Assembly (NCBI RefSeq): GCF_001598235.1
Contig: NZ_BCYO01000003.1
Span: forward strand, 292,760-356,759
Direction of reading: 5' to 3'
Source of the DNA: Polaromonas jejuensis NBRC 106434
GTDB taxonomy: Bacteria > Pseudomonadota > Gammaproteobacteria > Burkholderiales > Burkholderiaceae_C
Length of the DNA: 64,000 nucleotides
Shown here: in pieces, positions 12,806 to 21,816 of the stretch
Layout: each line of letters opens with the position of its first letter
Position numbering within the stretch: position 1 is the stretch's first letter
The notes under the pieces: generated by a model
What the model was told of the DNA's origin: nothing
Database searches by the model: none
What the model saw: the letters and a program-made list of their open reading frames with translations, nothing else
Made by a program: the position numbers and the translations under genes

Positions 12806-15280
12806 ATGAAAGAAAAAGAGCTTCGGTTGGCCATCGTTTTCTTCGGCGGCGTATCGCTGGCGATTTACCAGCACGGCATCAACCGCGAAATCCTCAATCT
12901 GGTCCGAGCATCCAAGATCTGCCACAGCGACAAGTCCTACGAAGGCGATGAGAAATCAGCGTCCGGCTTTCATGACTACTACCCTGATGAGCCGGCAAGC
13001 TCGACCGGAGACATCTACCTCGAATTTCTGGAAGCCCTTGGGCGGGACATGGATCTTCGGGTCATCGTCGACGTCATAGCGGGAGCCTCTGCGGGGGGCA
13101 TCAACGGCGTGGCCCTGGCCACGGCGCTGGCCCATGACCTGAGTCTGGCGCCGGTCACCGACATGTGGCTGACCGAAGCCGACATGCTCAATCTGCTGGC
13201 GCCCGAGGGCAGGGCGCGACTCTGGAGCAAATGGTATTTCTTGCCGTTGGTGCGCCCCTTGCTGACCCGGCTCGACCGCGAAGGCTTGCTGCCCGGCAAA
13301 GCCGACGCCGAGATGAAGGAGCGAATCTCGGTTTTTCTGCGCTCTCGCTGGTTCAGGCCACCGCTGGACGGTCGCCGCATGACCATGCTGATGCTGGATG
13401 GCCTCACGGCGATGGGGAAGTCCGGCCTGGCTTCGGAATCGCTGTTGCCCACGGGGACAAGGCTTGACCTTCTGGTCACCGCGACCGATTTCAGGGGGCT
13501 CCAGCGACCGATTTTCATCCACGATCCGCCAGTCGCCCATGAAAGGGAGCATCGCCAACTTCTGCGCTTCAGCCTGGACCATCGCAGAACAGGGCATCTG
13601 GAGAGCGACTTCGACGTCGACAATCTCCCGTCTCTGGCCTTTGCATGCCGCGCTTCGGCTTCATATCCCGGGGCGTTTCCGCCGGCCCAGATCCGTGAGA
13701 TCGACGACATTCTGGCCGAGTGCCACAGGCCGTGGCCGGCGCGCACCCACTTCCTGGATCGCAATTTCCGGCGCTACCGTGAGCAGGGCGAAAACCCCGA
13801 GGACGCGGTGCTGGTCGATGGCAGCGTTCTGGACAACAAGCCGATCACGGCCTGTGTGGAGGCCATCCGCACCCATGGGGCCTTCCGCGAAGTGGATCGC
13901 CGCCTGATCTACATAGACCCGCGTCCCAGTCGCGACAAAGTGGCGGCAGGCAGGGGCGTTCCGGGTTTTTTCGCCACTTTGCGCGGGGCGCTCTCGGACC
14001 TGCCTCGCCACGACCCCGTCTACAACGAACTGGCGGTGATCAGTCGCTACAACCGGCAGGCGCGGCGCTTGAAGGCTGCGATCCTCGACGCCCGATCCCA
14101 TGTCGCGAAGATGATCGAAGACTTGACCAAGGGCGGTCTCAGGGGCAAGTTCACGATCGACGACGTGCGGCACTGGCGGCTCTCATCCACCCAGGTGCTG
14201 TCCGGCACGGCGATCGTCTATGACGCCTGGATGCGTTCTCTTATTCTCGAAGGCGTGGATTTCATCGTTCAGGTCATTGTCAGTGCCTGCCAGTACGCCA
14301 CAGATTCGCGGGAAGCGCGCCGCGTCCAGGAGACCGTCGAGGCATGGGCCAGAAATCAGGGAATCATCGCCGCCAGCTACGCGATGCCGCAAGATATTTA
14401 CGAGTATTCCGGGTTACCGCGGTTTGCGAGGGTCATTGGGGATTTTGGCGTTATCTACAAAAAGAGACGATTGAATTTTGTCCTGCATGAAATCAATGAT
14501 CTCTATCAAGATATTCAGGCGAATGGTTCCGGTGCGGCCAATCCTGAATCGCTGGATCTTTTGAAGTTAAAGGTGCAAAAATGCCTTGACGACTTGTCGG
14601 TTTATGACGGTATCGGTTTTTTGAGTCGTCAGGCCGTTTCCATGTGCCGAAAGTTGTTCGTTGGGAGTTTTGCCGATGAAAAGGCAAACATGATTTCTGC
14701 CGATATCGATTTTCTTCGCCAGGACGACATCGATGAAATATCGAAACTGGTCGCAAGGCTGGGCGAGGAATGCGACATGGAGCGGTCCATGGACAATGCG
14801 GATGCCGTCATGGCATCTCCATTGCTTCTGAATCTCGGTGAGCGCAGTCGCATTGCGATACTCACCGGATACCTGGGCTATTTTTACTGGGACATCATCC
14901 TGCGTCCAACGGCCAGTGCCCTGTCATTGGACGCAGGCCCGATGGAGGAAATTCTGATCGACCGCATCAGCCCTGACGATGCAACCACCCTCACGCTTCG
15001 CGATCGCAAGAACGTTCTGCAAGGCGGGTCATTCGCCGGCTTTGGCGGTTTTCTCAGCCGGTCGATCCGTGAAAATGACTATTTGTGGGGCCGGCTCCAC
15101 GCGGTGGACCGGCTCTTCGATATTCTGGCCAGCACGGTTCCGGCGAACAGGCGCGGCGATTTCGATATTGCCGCCCTGAAAAAACGTGCGTTCGGGAATG
15201 TGCTTGAGGAGGAGGCCAAGCGGCTCCGGTTCATCCCGGAGTTGATGGCCCAACTCAGGGCGGCCGTCGCGCAACTTTGA
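12806..15280 (+). CDS. Large patatin-related protein with DUF3376-type C-terminus
   Basis: 824 residues from ATG 12806 (ATG 12788 is an alternative). The patatin lipase core starts at once with the oxyanion loop LAIVFFGGVSLAIYQHGINR, carries the nucleophile elbow GASAGG (Ser95) and the second catalytic residue in DGSVLDNKP (Asp338). The remaining 480 residues fit the long, mostly helical DUF3376 region of the bacterial patatin-related family. The catalytic dyad predicts an acyl-hydrolase acting on lipids; no signal peptide is visible, so it is probably cytoplasmic. The stretch about 14,400-14,900 is distinctly richer in A+T than neighbouring genes, suggesting a transferred or fast-evolving part. 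Confidence 0.88.
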   Translation: MKEKELRLAIVFFGGVSLAIYQHGINREILNLVRASKICHSDKSYEGDEKSASGFHDYYPDEPASSTGDIYLEFLEALGRDMDLRVIVDVIAGASAGGINGVALATALAHDLSLAPVTDMWLTEADMLNLLAPEGRARLWSKWYFLPLVRPLLTRLDREGLLPGKADAEMKERISVFLRSRWFRPPLDGRRMTMLMLDGLTAMGKSGLASESLLPTGTRLDLLVTATDFRGLQRPIFIHDPPVAHEREHRQLLRFSLDHRRTGHLESDFDVDNLPSLAFACRASASYPGAFPPAQIREIDDILAECHRPWPARTHFLDRNFRRYREQGENPEDAVLVDGSVLDNKPITACVEAIRTHGAFREVDRRLIYIDPRPSRDKVAAGRGVPGFFATLRGALSDLPRHDPVYNELAVISRYNRQARRLKAAILDARSHVAKMIEDLTKGGLRGKFTIDDVRHWRLSSTQVLSGTAIVYDAWMRSLILEGVDFIVQVIVSACQYATDSREARRVQETVEAWARNQGIIAASYAMPQDIYEYSGLPRFARVIGDFGVIYKKRRLNFVLHEINDLYQDIQANGSGAANPESLDLLKLKVQKCLDDLSVYDGIGFLSRQAVSMCRKLFVGSFADEKANMISADIDFLRQDDIDEISKLVARLGEECDMERSMDNADAVMASPLLLNLGERSRIAILTGYLGYFYWDIILRPTASALSLDAGPMEEILIDRISPDDATTLTLRDRKNVLQGGSFAGFGGFLSRSIRENDYLWGRLHAVDRLFDILASTVPANRRGDFDIAALKKRAFGNVLEEEAKRLRFIPELMAQLRAAVAQL

Positions 15281-15400
15281 CACTATCCATGGACGCCATC
15301 GCCGCCGGTTGTCGTCGGTCCACGTCTCGTCTGCTGGCGCCGGGTGGGGACAGGGTTTGTCCGGATGAAACAAGACTTGCGTCACGCGTCGGCTTATTCA

Positions 15401-15416
15401 TAATTACGCGTAATTA
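15401..15416. promoter_or_regulatory. Perfect 16-bp palindrome, probable operator of the malonate operon
   Basis: TAATTACGCGTAATTA is its own reverse complement. It lies 71 bases before the GntR gene in an A+T-rich stretch, and a related half (TAATTACTTGAAATTA) follows. GntR/FCD repressors usually bind such dyads in front of their own operons, so autoregulation relieved by a malonate-derived ligand is the likely role. Confidence 0.6.
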
Positions 15417-15486
15417 CTTGAAATTATGGCCGTGATTTGCGGCGGTGATGGGAAGTCAGCCCAGGTGACCTAAAGGAATCCATGCC

Positions 15487-16155
15487 ATGCGTCTTGTCCA
15501 GAGTTCATTGCACCAGGAAGTCGCCGACACCTTGCGCGAGCAGATTTTTGCGGGCCAGTTCGCGCCGGGCAGCTTTCTGGATGAGGTCGCCCTGTGTGAG
15601 CGGCTGGAAATTTCCCGCACACCGCTGCGCGAGGCGCTCAAGGTCTTGACCGCCGAAGGGCTGCTGCGCCACGAGCCGCGGCGCGGCTGCTTCGTCAAAG
15701 AAGTGACCGAGCAGGACCTGGACGATATCTTCCCGGTGATTGCGCTGCTGGAAGGGCGCTGTGCCTATGAAGCGGCGCGCAATGCCAGCGATGCCGACCT
15801 GGCGGCGCTTACCACCTTGCATGAGCGGCTGGCCGGCCACGCGCAGGCCGGCCGCATCAACGACTATTACGCGGTGAACTTCGCGATTCACGAGGCCATT
15901 ATCTTGCTGGCCAACAACCGCTGGCTGGCGCAGGCAATTGCCGACTTGCGCAAGATATTGAAGCTGGCACGCCTGCAGTCGCTGCAGGCGCCGGGCCGGC
16001 TGGCGCAAAGCCTGTCCGAGCACATGACCGTGTTTGCCGCGCTGAAAAGCCGCGACAGCGAAGGCGCCGAGGCCGCCATGCGCACGCATTTGACGCGTCA
16101 GCGCGAAGCCCTGCGCGAGCTGGCCCGCAACCAGCGTTCACGGGTGGCGTCATGA
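15487..16155 (+). CDS. GntR/FCD-family regulator of the malonate operon
   Basis: 222 residues. Winged helix at about 8-70 (LREQIFAGQFAPGSFLDE, RLEISRTPLREALKVLTAEG) followed by an all-helical FCD ligand domain with FAIHEAI and a late SLSEHMTVF His motif for metal/ligand binding. It overlaps the malonyl-CoA decarboxylase gene by 4 bases (ATGA), as matR does in rhizobial malonate operons, so it is probably the malonate-responsive regulator. The 16-bp palindrome upstream is its likely site. Confidence 0.9.
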   Translation: MRLVQSSLHQEVADTLREQIFAGQFAPGSFLDEVALCERLEISRTPLREALKVLTAEGLLRHEPRRGCFVKEVTEQDLDDIFPVIALLEGRCAYEAARNASDADLAALTTLHERLAGHAQAGRINDYYAVNFAIHEAIILLANNRWLAQAIADLRKILKLARLQSLQAPGRLAQSLSEHMTVFAALKSRDSEGAEAAMRTHLTRQREALRELARNQRSRVAS

Positions 16156-17636
16156 GCGCGGCCGACTGGCTTAACCGCAGCGTGTCGCGTCTGGCGGGTG
16201 AGAAAAAGGCACCGAAAGTGCCCGCAGCCCAGGCTGTCAATGCGCAGACTGCTCCTAAAAAGATAGTGACAGAAGCTTCGCCCGATGGCGCCGGCACAGG
16301 CCGTTCGACGCGCGAGCGCCTGAAAGCCACGCTGCGGCACAAGGAAGAAGCCCTGTCGCCGCGCGTCTTGCGCCGCACGCTGGAGGAGTTGAAGGCGATT
16401 GTGGACCCGCAGGTCAGCGAGGTCGAGGGCGGACGCCGGGCCAAGGGCGTCGCCGGCTGGTACGCCGGCGCCACCCTGGACGAGCGCCGCGACATGTGGC
16501 TGCTGATGAGCGAGCAGTTTGTTGCCGATGCGCACAAGGTCAAGCTGGCGCAAGCCCAGTTTGCCGCCGCGGTGGGCACGCCCGACGAAGCGGTGGCCGA
16601 GGTGCGCTACCGCCGCGCCACGGTGTCGCCGCGCCGGCGCCTTCTGCAGCGCTTCAGCGCCTTCCCCGAGGGCATCCGCTTCCTGGTGGACATGCGCGCC
16701 GACATGCTGCCTTACCTGAAGGCGGACAAGCGGCTGCAGGCGCTCGACGTCGAGATGGAGTACATGTTCTCGACCTGGTTTGACGTGGGTTTTCTGGACC
16801 TGCGCCGCATCAGCTGGGATTCGCCCGCGTCGCTGATTGAAAAGCTGATCAAGTACGAGGCGGTGCATGACATCAAGAGCTGGGCCGATGTGAAGAACCG
16901 GCTCGACAGCGACCGCCGCTGCTATGGTTTTTTTCATCCGCGCCTGCCCGACGATCCGCTGATTTTTGTGGAGGTCGCGCTGATCGACACGATGGCTCAG
17001 GGCATCACGCCCTTGCTCGACGAATCAGCTGACGCGGCCGATTTGAACAAGGCCACCACCGCGATTTTTTACTCCATCAGCAACACGCAGCTGGGCTTGC
17101 GCGGTGTGAGCTTCGGTGACTCCCTGATCAAGCGCGTGGTCGAAACGCTCAAGGAAGAGTTTCCAAGGCTCAAGACCTTTGCCACGCTGTCGCCGATTCC
17201 GGGCTTTCGCAGCTGGCTGGGCAAGCATGCGACCGCCATGCTGGAGAAGCTGGACGACAAGGCGCGTGCGGCGCTGGGTCGGGCGGTGGGGTTTGAGCCG
17301 CCCACCGCAGGGCATTTTCTGCGTGCCGCCGACGATGCGCTGAACCTGGCCGAGAAATCGCCCGTGCGCTTGATGCTGCTGCAATGCGCGGCGCATTACC
17401 TCGGGCAGGCACTGGAAGAGGGCAAGCCCATCGATCCGGTGGCGCGTTTTCACCTGGGCAACGGTGCGCGCGTCGAACGGCTCAACTGGGCCGGTGACCC
17501 CTCGCCCAAAGGCCTCAAGCAGTCTTACGGCCTGATGGTGAATTATCTTTACGACCTCAAGCGCCTGGACAAGCACCGGGCTCTGCTGGCACAGGGAAAA
17601 ATACCGGTGTCCAGCAGCATCGGGGACTTGCTTTAG
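16152..17636 (+). CDS. matA: Malonyl-CoA decarboxylase
   Basis: 494 residues, full length for the family. Malonyl-CoA is decarboxylated to acetyl-CoA and CO2 without cofactor. Family blocks include FPEGIRFLVDMRADML, YEAVHDIKSWADVKNRL, CYGFFHPRLPDDPLIFVEVA, the catalytic-Ser segment FYSISNTQLGLRGVSFGDSL and the His segment FHLGNGARVERLNWAGDPS. The N-terminal linker (residues about 25-45, AQTAPKKIVTEASPDG) is encoded by a sequence related to the small repeat family (copy J). Translationally coupled to the regulator and followed by a receptor, a crotonase and malonyl-CoA synthetase. Confidence 0.95.
   Translation: MSAADWLNRSVSRLAGEKKAPKVPAAQAVNAQTAPKKIVTEASPDGAGTGRSTRERLKATLRHKEEALSPRVLRRTLEELKAIVDPQVSEVEGGRRAKGVAGWYAGATLDERRDMWLLMSEQFVADAHKVKLAQAQFAAAVGTPDEAVAEVRYRRATVSPRRRLLQRFSAFPEGIRFLVDMRADMLPYLKADKRLQALDVEMEYMFSTWFDVGFLDLRRISWDSPASLIEKLIKYEAVHDIKSWADVKNRLDSDRRCYGFFHPRLPDDPLIFVEVALIDTMAQGITPLLDESADAADLNKATTAIFYSISNTQLGLRGVSFGDSLIKRVVETLKEEFPRLKTFATLSPIPGFRSWLGKHATAMLEKLDDKARAALGRAVGFEPPTAGHFLRAADDALNLAEKSPVRLMLLQCAAHYLGQALEEGKPIDPVARFHLGNGARVERLNWAGDPSPKGLKQSYGLMVNYLYDLKRLDKHRALLAQGKIPVSSSIGDLL
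16235..16285 (+). repeat. Small repeat family, in-frame copy J inside malonyl-CoA decarboxylase
   Basis: CTGCTCCTAAAAAGATAGTG followed by ACAGAAGCTTCGCCCG has the same order (GCTnnTAAAAAnATAG, then GCTTCGCCCG) as the intergenic copies. It codes for the low-complexity linker before the first conserved block, so it is tolerated in frame. Match is weaker than for copies A-D. Confidence 0.5.
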
Positions 17637-17712
17637 AACTTGGCCGTGCGCCTGGTGGGGTTCAGTGTGGTGTGATTTCGGTTTTTTGATTCAACAACGA
17701 CAGGAGACAACA

Positions 17713-18711
17713 ATGACATTCAGCTTTGAAGCAAAGGCTTCCCGGCGCGAGGTGCTGCGCGCTGGCGCGGCCGGCCTTGCCGTGCTTTCCCTGGGCAGCC
17801 AGGCCCAGTCGGGCTGGCCCGCCAGGCCGGTCACGGTCGTGGTGCCCTTCCCGGCGGGCGGCGGCACCGATGCTTTTGCCCGGCCGCTGTCCGCTCAGTT
17901 TGCAAAACTCGCCGGCAAGCCGCTCATCATCGACAACCGCGGCGGCGCCGGCGGCACGCTGGGGGCCAGCATTGCGGCCAAGGCGCCACCCGACGGCTAC
18001 ACCCTGTTCATGGGGGCGGTCCACCATGCCATTGCGCCGTCGATGTACCCCAGGCTGGACTACGACATCCAGAAAGATTTTGTGCCGCTGGCCCTGGTGG
18101 CCAACGTGCCGCAGGTCGTGGTGGTCAACCCGAAACGTGCCGAAGCGCAAAACATCAAGGCCTTTATCGACTACGCCCGCAAAAATCCGGGCAAGCTCAA
18201 CTACGCCTCTGCCGGTGCCGGCACGTCGCACCATCTGGCCGGCGAGCTGTTCAAGCAGCAGACCAAAACCTTCATCACGCACATTCCCTACCGCGGTGCC
18301 GGCCCGGCCTTGCAGGACCTGATGTCCGGCAATGTCGACATGATGTTTGACGGCCTGGGCTCTTCCGCCGCTCACATCAAGAGTGGCCGCATCAAGGCCC
18401 TGATGGTGTCGGGCAGCAAGCGCAACCCGGCTTTCCCGGATGTACCCTGCGCCGCCGAGGTCGGCCTGCCGGAGTACACCGTGACCACCTGGTATGGCAT
18501 GTGGGCCCCCAAGGGCACGCCGGCCGATGTTCAGGCGCGCGTCGTGGAAGAGTTGCGCAAGGCGGCCGCCACCGACGAGCTCAAGACCATCTGGGCCAGC
18601 AATGGCGCGGAGTTTGGCAACCTGACGCCGCAGCAGTTCGGGGCTTTTGTCGGCGCTGAAGTCAAGCGCTGGGCCGCCGTGGTCAAGGAATCCGGGGCCA
18701 AGCTGGAATGA
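17713..18711 (+). CDS. Bug/TTT-family periplasmic receptor with Tat-type signal
   Basis: 332 residues from ATG 17713, which has a strong ribosome site (caggagacaaca). The leader SRREVLRAGAAGLAVLSLG has a twin-arginine motif, suggesting folded export by Tat. The mature part is a tripartite tricarboxylate (Bug) receptor: WPARPVTVVVPFPAGGGTDA, IDNRGGAGGTLGA, PDGYTLFMG and HIPYRGAGPALQDLMSG. No TctA/TctB membrane genes are nearby. Inside a malonate operon it probably binds malonate or a related dicarboxylate and either feeds a distant transporter or acts as a sensor. Confidence 0.92.
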   Translation: MTFSFEAKASRREVLRAGAAGLAVLSLGSQAQSGWPARPVTVVVPFPAGGGTDAFARPLSAQFAKLAGKPLIIDNRGGAGGTLGASIAAKAPPDGYTLFMGAVHHAIAPSMYPRLDYDIQKDFVPLALVANVPQVVVVNPKRAEAQNIKAFIDYARKNPGKLNYASAGAGTSHHLAGELFKQQTKTFITHIPYRGAGPALQDLMSGNVDMMFDGLGSSAAHIKSGRIKALMVSGSKRNPAFPDVPCAAEVGLPEYTVTTWYGMWAPKGTPADVQARVVEELRKAAATDELKTIWASNGAEFGNLTPQQFGAFVGAEVKRWAAVVKESGAKLE

Positions 18712-19490
18712 CGGGTCAGGTTCAGCTGACGACCGAAGGGCCGCTGGCCTTTGTCACCCTGTCGCATCCGGCCAGGTTCAACGCCATGTCGCGTGCGATG
18801 TGGCGTGAGCTGCGCACTGTGTTTGAGGCCCTCCCTCAAGACAGCGCGCTGCGCTGCGTGCTGGTCCGGGGTGAGGGCGGGCATTTTTGTGCCGGGGGCG
18901 ACATCTCTGAATACGCCGGGTTTCGCTTTGATGAAGCCAGCCTGCGCGACTTTCACGAGGGCGACGTGTGGGGCGGCCTGCAGGCCATGCTGGACTGCGA
19001 CCTGCCGATCGTGGCCCGGATCGAGGGCAACTGCATGGGCGCCGGGCTGGAGATCGCCAGCTGCTGCGACTTGCGGCTGGCCAGCGACCAGGCCTGTTTC
19101 GGTGCGCCGATTGCCAAACTGGGCTTTCCGATGGCGCCGCGCGAGGCGGCGCTGGTCCTGCGTGCCGTGGGCGAGCTGACGGCGCGCGAGATGCTGCTGG
19201 CGGCGGCCGTGCTGGATGCGGCCGAGATGAAGCGGCGCGGCTTTCTGAACCAGGTGCTGCCCGCGCCCGAGCTGGACGCTGCCCTGTGTGGCCTGGTCGA
19301 GCGCATCAGCCAGCTGGCACCCCGGGCGGCGCGTCTGAATAAAGAGGCATTCAGGGTGCTAGCCCCCGTCCTTGCTGCGCAAGCAGCTTCTGATTTAATA
19401 GCGGATGCCTACCGCTACGCGCCCTCGGCCGAACACCGTGAGGGGGTGACGGCCTTTATTGAAAAACGCAAACCGCAGTTTGCCGGCTGA
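18708..19490 (+). CDS. Crotonase (enoyl-CoA hydratase/isomerase) superfamily protein
   Basis: 260 residues. Crotonase fold: LSHPARFNAMS, HFCAGGDISEYA (oxyanion hole), NCMGAGLEIASCCDLRLAS and the long C-terminal helices. The first of the two catalytic Glu positions of true hydratases (PEI in crotonase) is replaced here (FGAPIAKLGF), while the second Glu is kept (AREML), so ordinary hydration is doubtful and a decarboxylase- or hydrolase-like reaction is possible. It overlaps the receptor gene by 4 bases and precedes matB. Near the C-terminus residues encoded by 19359-19402 derive from a reversed repeat copy. Confidence 0.88.
   Translation: MTGQVQLTTEGPLAFVTLSHPARFNAMSRAMWRELRTVFEALPQDSALRCVLVRGEGGHFCAGGDISEYAGFRFDEASLRDFHEGDVWGGLQAMLDCDLPIVARIEGNCMGAGLEIASCCDLRLASDQACFGAPIAKLGFPMAPREAALVLRAVGELTAREMLLAAAVLDAAEMKRRGFLNQVLPAPELDAALCGLVERISQLAPRAARLNKEAFRVLAPVLAAQAASDLIADAYRYAPSAEHREGVTAFIEKRKPQFAG
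19359..19402 (-). repeat. Small repeat family, in-frame copy H inside the crotonase gene
   Basis: On the minus strand this reads CGCTATTAAATCAGAAGCTG, CTTGCGC and GGGGGCTAGCACCCTGAA, the same order as the intergenic copies. In the protein it gives the segment VLAPVLAAQAASDLIAD, between conserved helices near the C-terminus, without breaking the frame. Confidence 0.6.
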
Positions 19491-19533
19491 GCGCCCTTTA
19501 ATTTCTACCTATCTTTCGAGAGTCCCGACTGCC

Positions 19534-21078
19534 ATGAAAAACCACAACCTGTTTGCCGCGCTGCGCGCCGCTTTCCCCGCCTCGCTGGACGAGGTGGCCA
19601 TTGAAACCGACAACGGCCTGACTTACTCATGGCGTGACCTGGAACGCGCCACGGCCATGATGGCCAACCTGCTGCAGTCCTTGCAGCTGCCGGCCGGCGC
19701 CCGCGTGGCGGTGCAGGTTGAGAAATCGGTAGAGGCCATGATGCTTTACCTGGCGACCTTGCGCGCCGGCTATGTGTTTCTGCCGCTCAACACCGCCTAC
19801 CAGAGCGCCGAGATCGAGTATTTCATCGGCAACGCCGAGCCGGCCGTGGTGGTGTGCAGCCCTAAAAACTTTGGCTGGGTCAGCAAGATCGCCTTCAAGG
19901 CCGGCACGCAGAACGTGTTCACGCTGGGCGACGACCGCAGCGGCTCCCTCCTGGACCGGGCTGGTCACTGCAGCGACCAGCATGAGGTGGCCATCAGGCA
20001 GGAAGACGACCTGGCCGCGATCCTGTACACCAGTGGCACGACCGGACGCAGCAAGGGCGCGATGCTCTCGCACGGCAATCTGCTGAGCAACGCGCTGGTG
20101 CTGAAAGACTACTGGGCCTGGAGAACGCCGCAAGAGGGCGGCGATGTGCTGATTCATGCGCTGCCCATTTTTCATGTGCACGGCCTGTTTGTGGCCATTC
20201 ACGGCGCGCTGATCAACGGCAGCAAGATGATCTGGCTGTCGAAATTCGACCCCAGGCTGGTGCTTGAAAAGCTGCCCGAAGCGACCGTCTTCATGGGCGT
20301 GCCTACGCTTTATGTCCGCCTGCTGGCCGAGCCCGGGCTGAACCGCGAAGCCTGTCGCCACATGCGCCTTTTCATCGCGGGTTCGGCGCCCTTGCTGATC
20401 GAAACCTTCCATGAGTGGCAGGCGCGCACCGGCCACACCATCCTGGAGCGTTACGGCATGTCGGAAACCGCCATGCTCACCTCCAACCCCTACCAAGGCG
20501 GCGAGCGGCGTGGCGGCACGGTCGGGTTTGCGCTGCCGGGCGTGAGCCTGCGCGTGCAGGGCGAAGACCATCTGGATGGCGGCCCCTCCTTGCCGGCCGG
20601 CGAGATTGGCGGCATTCAGGTCAAGGGACCCAATGTCTTCAAGGGCTACTGGCGCATGCCCGAAAAGACCCGGGAGGAGTTCACCTCCGACGGCTATTTC
20701 AAGACCGGCGACGTGGGCAAGATTGACGAGCGCGGCTACATCACCATCGTGGGCCGCAGCAAGGACCTGATCATCAGCGGCGGCTACAACGTCTACCCGG
20801 CCGAGATTGAAGCCTATATCAACGAGATGCCCGGCGTGCTGGAGAGCGCGCTGGTCGGCGTGCCGCACCCGGACTTCGGCGAAGTGGGGGTGGCCATCGT
20901 CATTCCCAAACCCGGCGCCACGCTGCAGGCCGATGGCGTCGTGGCGGCGCTCAAGTCCAGGCTGGCCAACTTCAAGATTCCCAAGCAGTGCTTTGTGGCC
21001 ACAGAACTGCCGCGTAACACCATGGGCAAGGTCCAGAAGAATCTGCTGCGCGAGAAATACCAGCGCCTGTTCGCCTGA
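19534..21078 (+). CDS. matB: Malonyl-CoA synthetase
   Basis: 514 residues. ANL superfamily ligase: P-loop YTSGTTGRSKGAMLSHGNL, ERYGMSETAM, YFKTGDVGKID and the C-terminal GGYNVYPAEIEAYI with a late catalytic Lys (NTMGKVQKN). The short RLFIAGSAPL and PIFHVHGLF segments match malonate-specific MatB rather than long-chain ligases. With the decarboxylase it converts malonate + CoA + ATP to malonyl-CoA and on to acetyl-CoA. It closes the operon. Confidence 0.93.
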   Translation: MKNHNLFAALRAAFPASLDEVAIETDNGLTYSWRDLERATAMMANLLQSLQLPAGARVAVQVEKSVEAMMLYLATLRAGYVFLPLNTAYQSAEIEYFIGNAEPAVVVCSPKNFGWVSKIAFKAGTQNVFTLGDDRSGSLLDRAGHCSDQHEVAIRQEDDLAAILYTSGTTGRSKGAMLSHGNLLSNALVLKDYWAWRTPQEGGDVLIHALPIFHVHGLFVAIHGALINGSKMIWLSKFDPRLVLEKLPEATVFMGVPTLYVRLLAEPGLNREACRHMRLFIAGSAPLLIETFHEWQARTGHTILERYGMSETAMLTSNPYQGGERRGGTVGFALPGVSLRVQGEDHLDGGPSLPAGEIGGIQVKGPNVFKGYWRMPEKTREEFTSDGYFKTGDVGKIDERGYITIVGRSKDLIISGGYNVYPAEIEAYINEMPGVLESALVGVPHPDFGEVGVAIVIPKPGATLQADGVVAALKSRLANFKIPKQCFVATELPRNTMGKVQKNLLREKYQRLFA

Positions 21079-21089
21079 ACGGGCCGCCG

Positions 21090-21147
21090 CTTGCTATTGA
21101 TTCAATAGCTGCTTGTGCAGGTGCTACAAGGGCTGGAGCCGAAAATT
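21090..21147 (+). repeat. Comamonadaceae-type small repeat, copy D
   Basis: CTTGCTATTGATTCAATAGC with a clean CTATTGA-TTCAATAG dyad, then GCTTGTGC, GGGCTGGAGCCGAAAATT. It fills the short gap between the convergent stops of matB and the universal stress protein gene. Confidence 0.75.
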
Positions 21148-21589
21148 ACCTCAATACCAGGACCGGGATGTGGGAGTGCGTCAAGACATGCATGGTTTCG
21201 CTGCCCAATAGCAGGCGCTTGAGCCCGCGGCGGCCATGCGAGGCCATCACGATCAGGTCGCACTTGTTTTTTTTGGCGGCGGCAATGATGGCCTCGGCAA
21301 TCAGGTCAGAGCGGGTGGTCAGCGCCTTGACCTCGACCCCCTTGAGGGCGGCGCTGGCCTTGACGCCCTCCACAATGGCCTGGGCGCTTTCCGCCCATTG
21401 CTTTTCAACCCTGGCCACCTCGGTCGCCGGCACATTCATGCCGCCTTCGAAATAGCTGACCGGATAGCGTGGAATCACCTTGAGTGCCACCACCTCCGCG
21501 CCCGTGAGGGCCGCCAGCTTGATGCCGCTGGTGACGGCCTTGCGGGAGAGGTTGGATCCATCGGTGGCAATCAAGATGCGCTGGTACAT
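21146..21589 (-). CDS. Universal stress protein (UspA family)
   Basis: 147 residues from the ATG at 21589, preceded by AGGAG. Usp fold: ILIATDGSNLSRKAVTSGI at the start, CDLIVMASHGRRGLKRLLLG (the G-2x-G-9x-G ATP-binding motif) and HSHIPVLVLR at the end. It is probably an ATP-binding cytoplasmic stress protein; no partner gene is evident. Confidence 0.93.
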   Translation of the reverse strand: MYQRILIATDGSNLSRKAVTSGIKLAALTGAEVVALKVIPRYPVSYFEGGMNVPATEVARVEKQWAESAQAIVEGVKASAALKGVEVKALTTRSDLIAEAIIAAAKKNKCDLIVMASHGRRGLKRLLLGSETMHVLTHSHIPVLVLR

Positions 21590-21816
21590 GACGAAGCTCC
21601 TGTGGTGGAAGGTGATACACACCTTACCCAGGTTCACGCTGGTGTAACTGATGGATAACCCGGGGCTTGCTTCATCTCCAGGCTTGGGCGTCCTGTTTTG
21701 CCTTGCTTGCGATGGCGAAACCACATGAAATAGCTCTTACAATCCGGTTTTCCCCCGGATCAGCCTTGCGGCGCCGGGCGCCGGTTTCCCCCATTTTCAA
21801 CCGACTTGAGGACATT

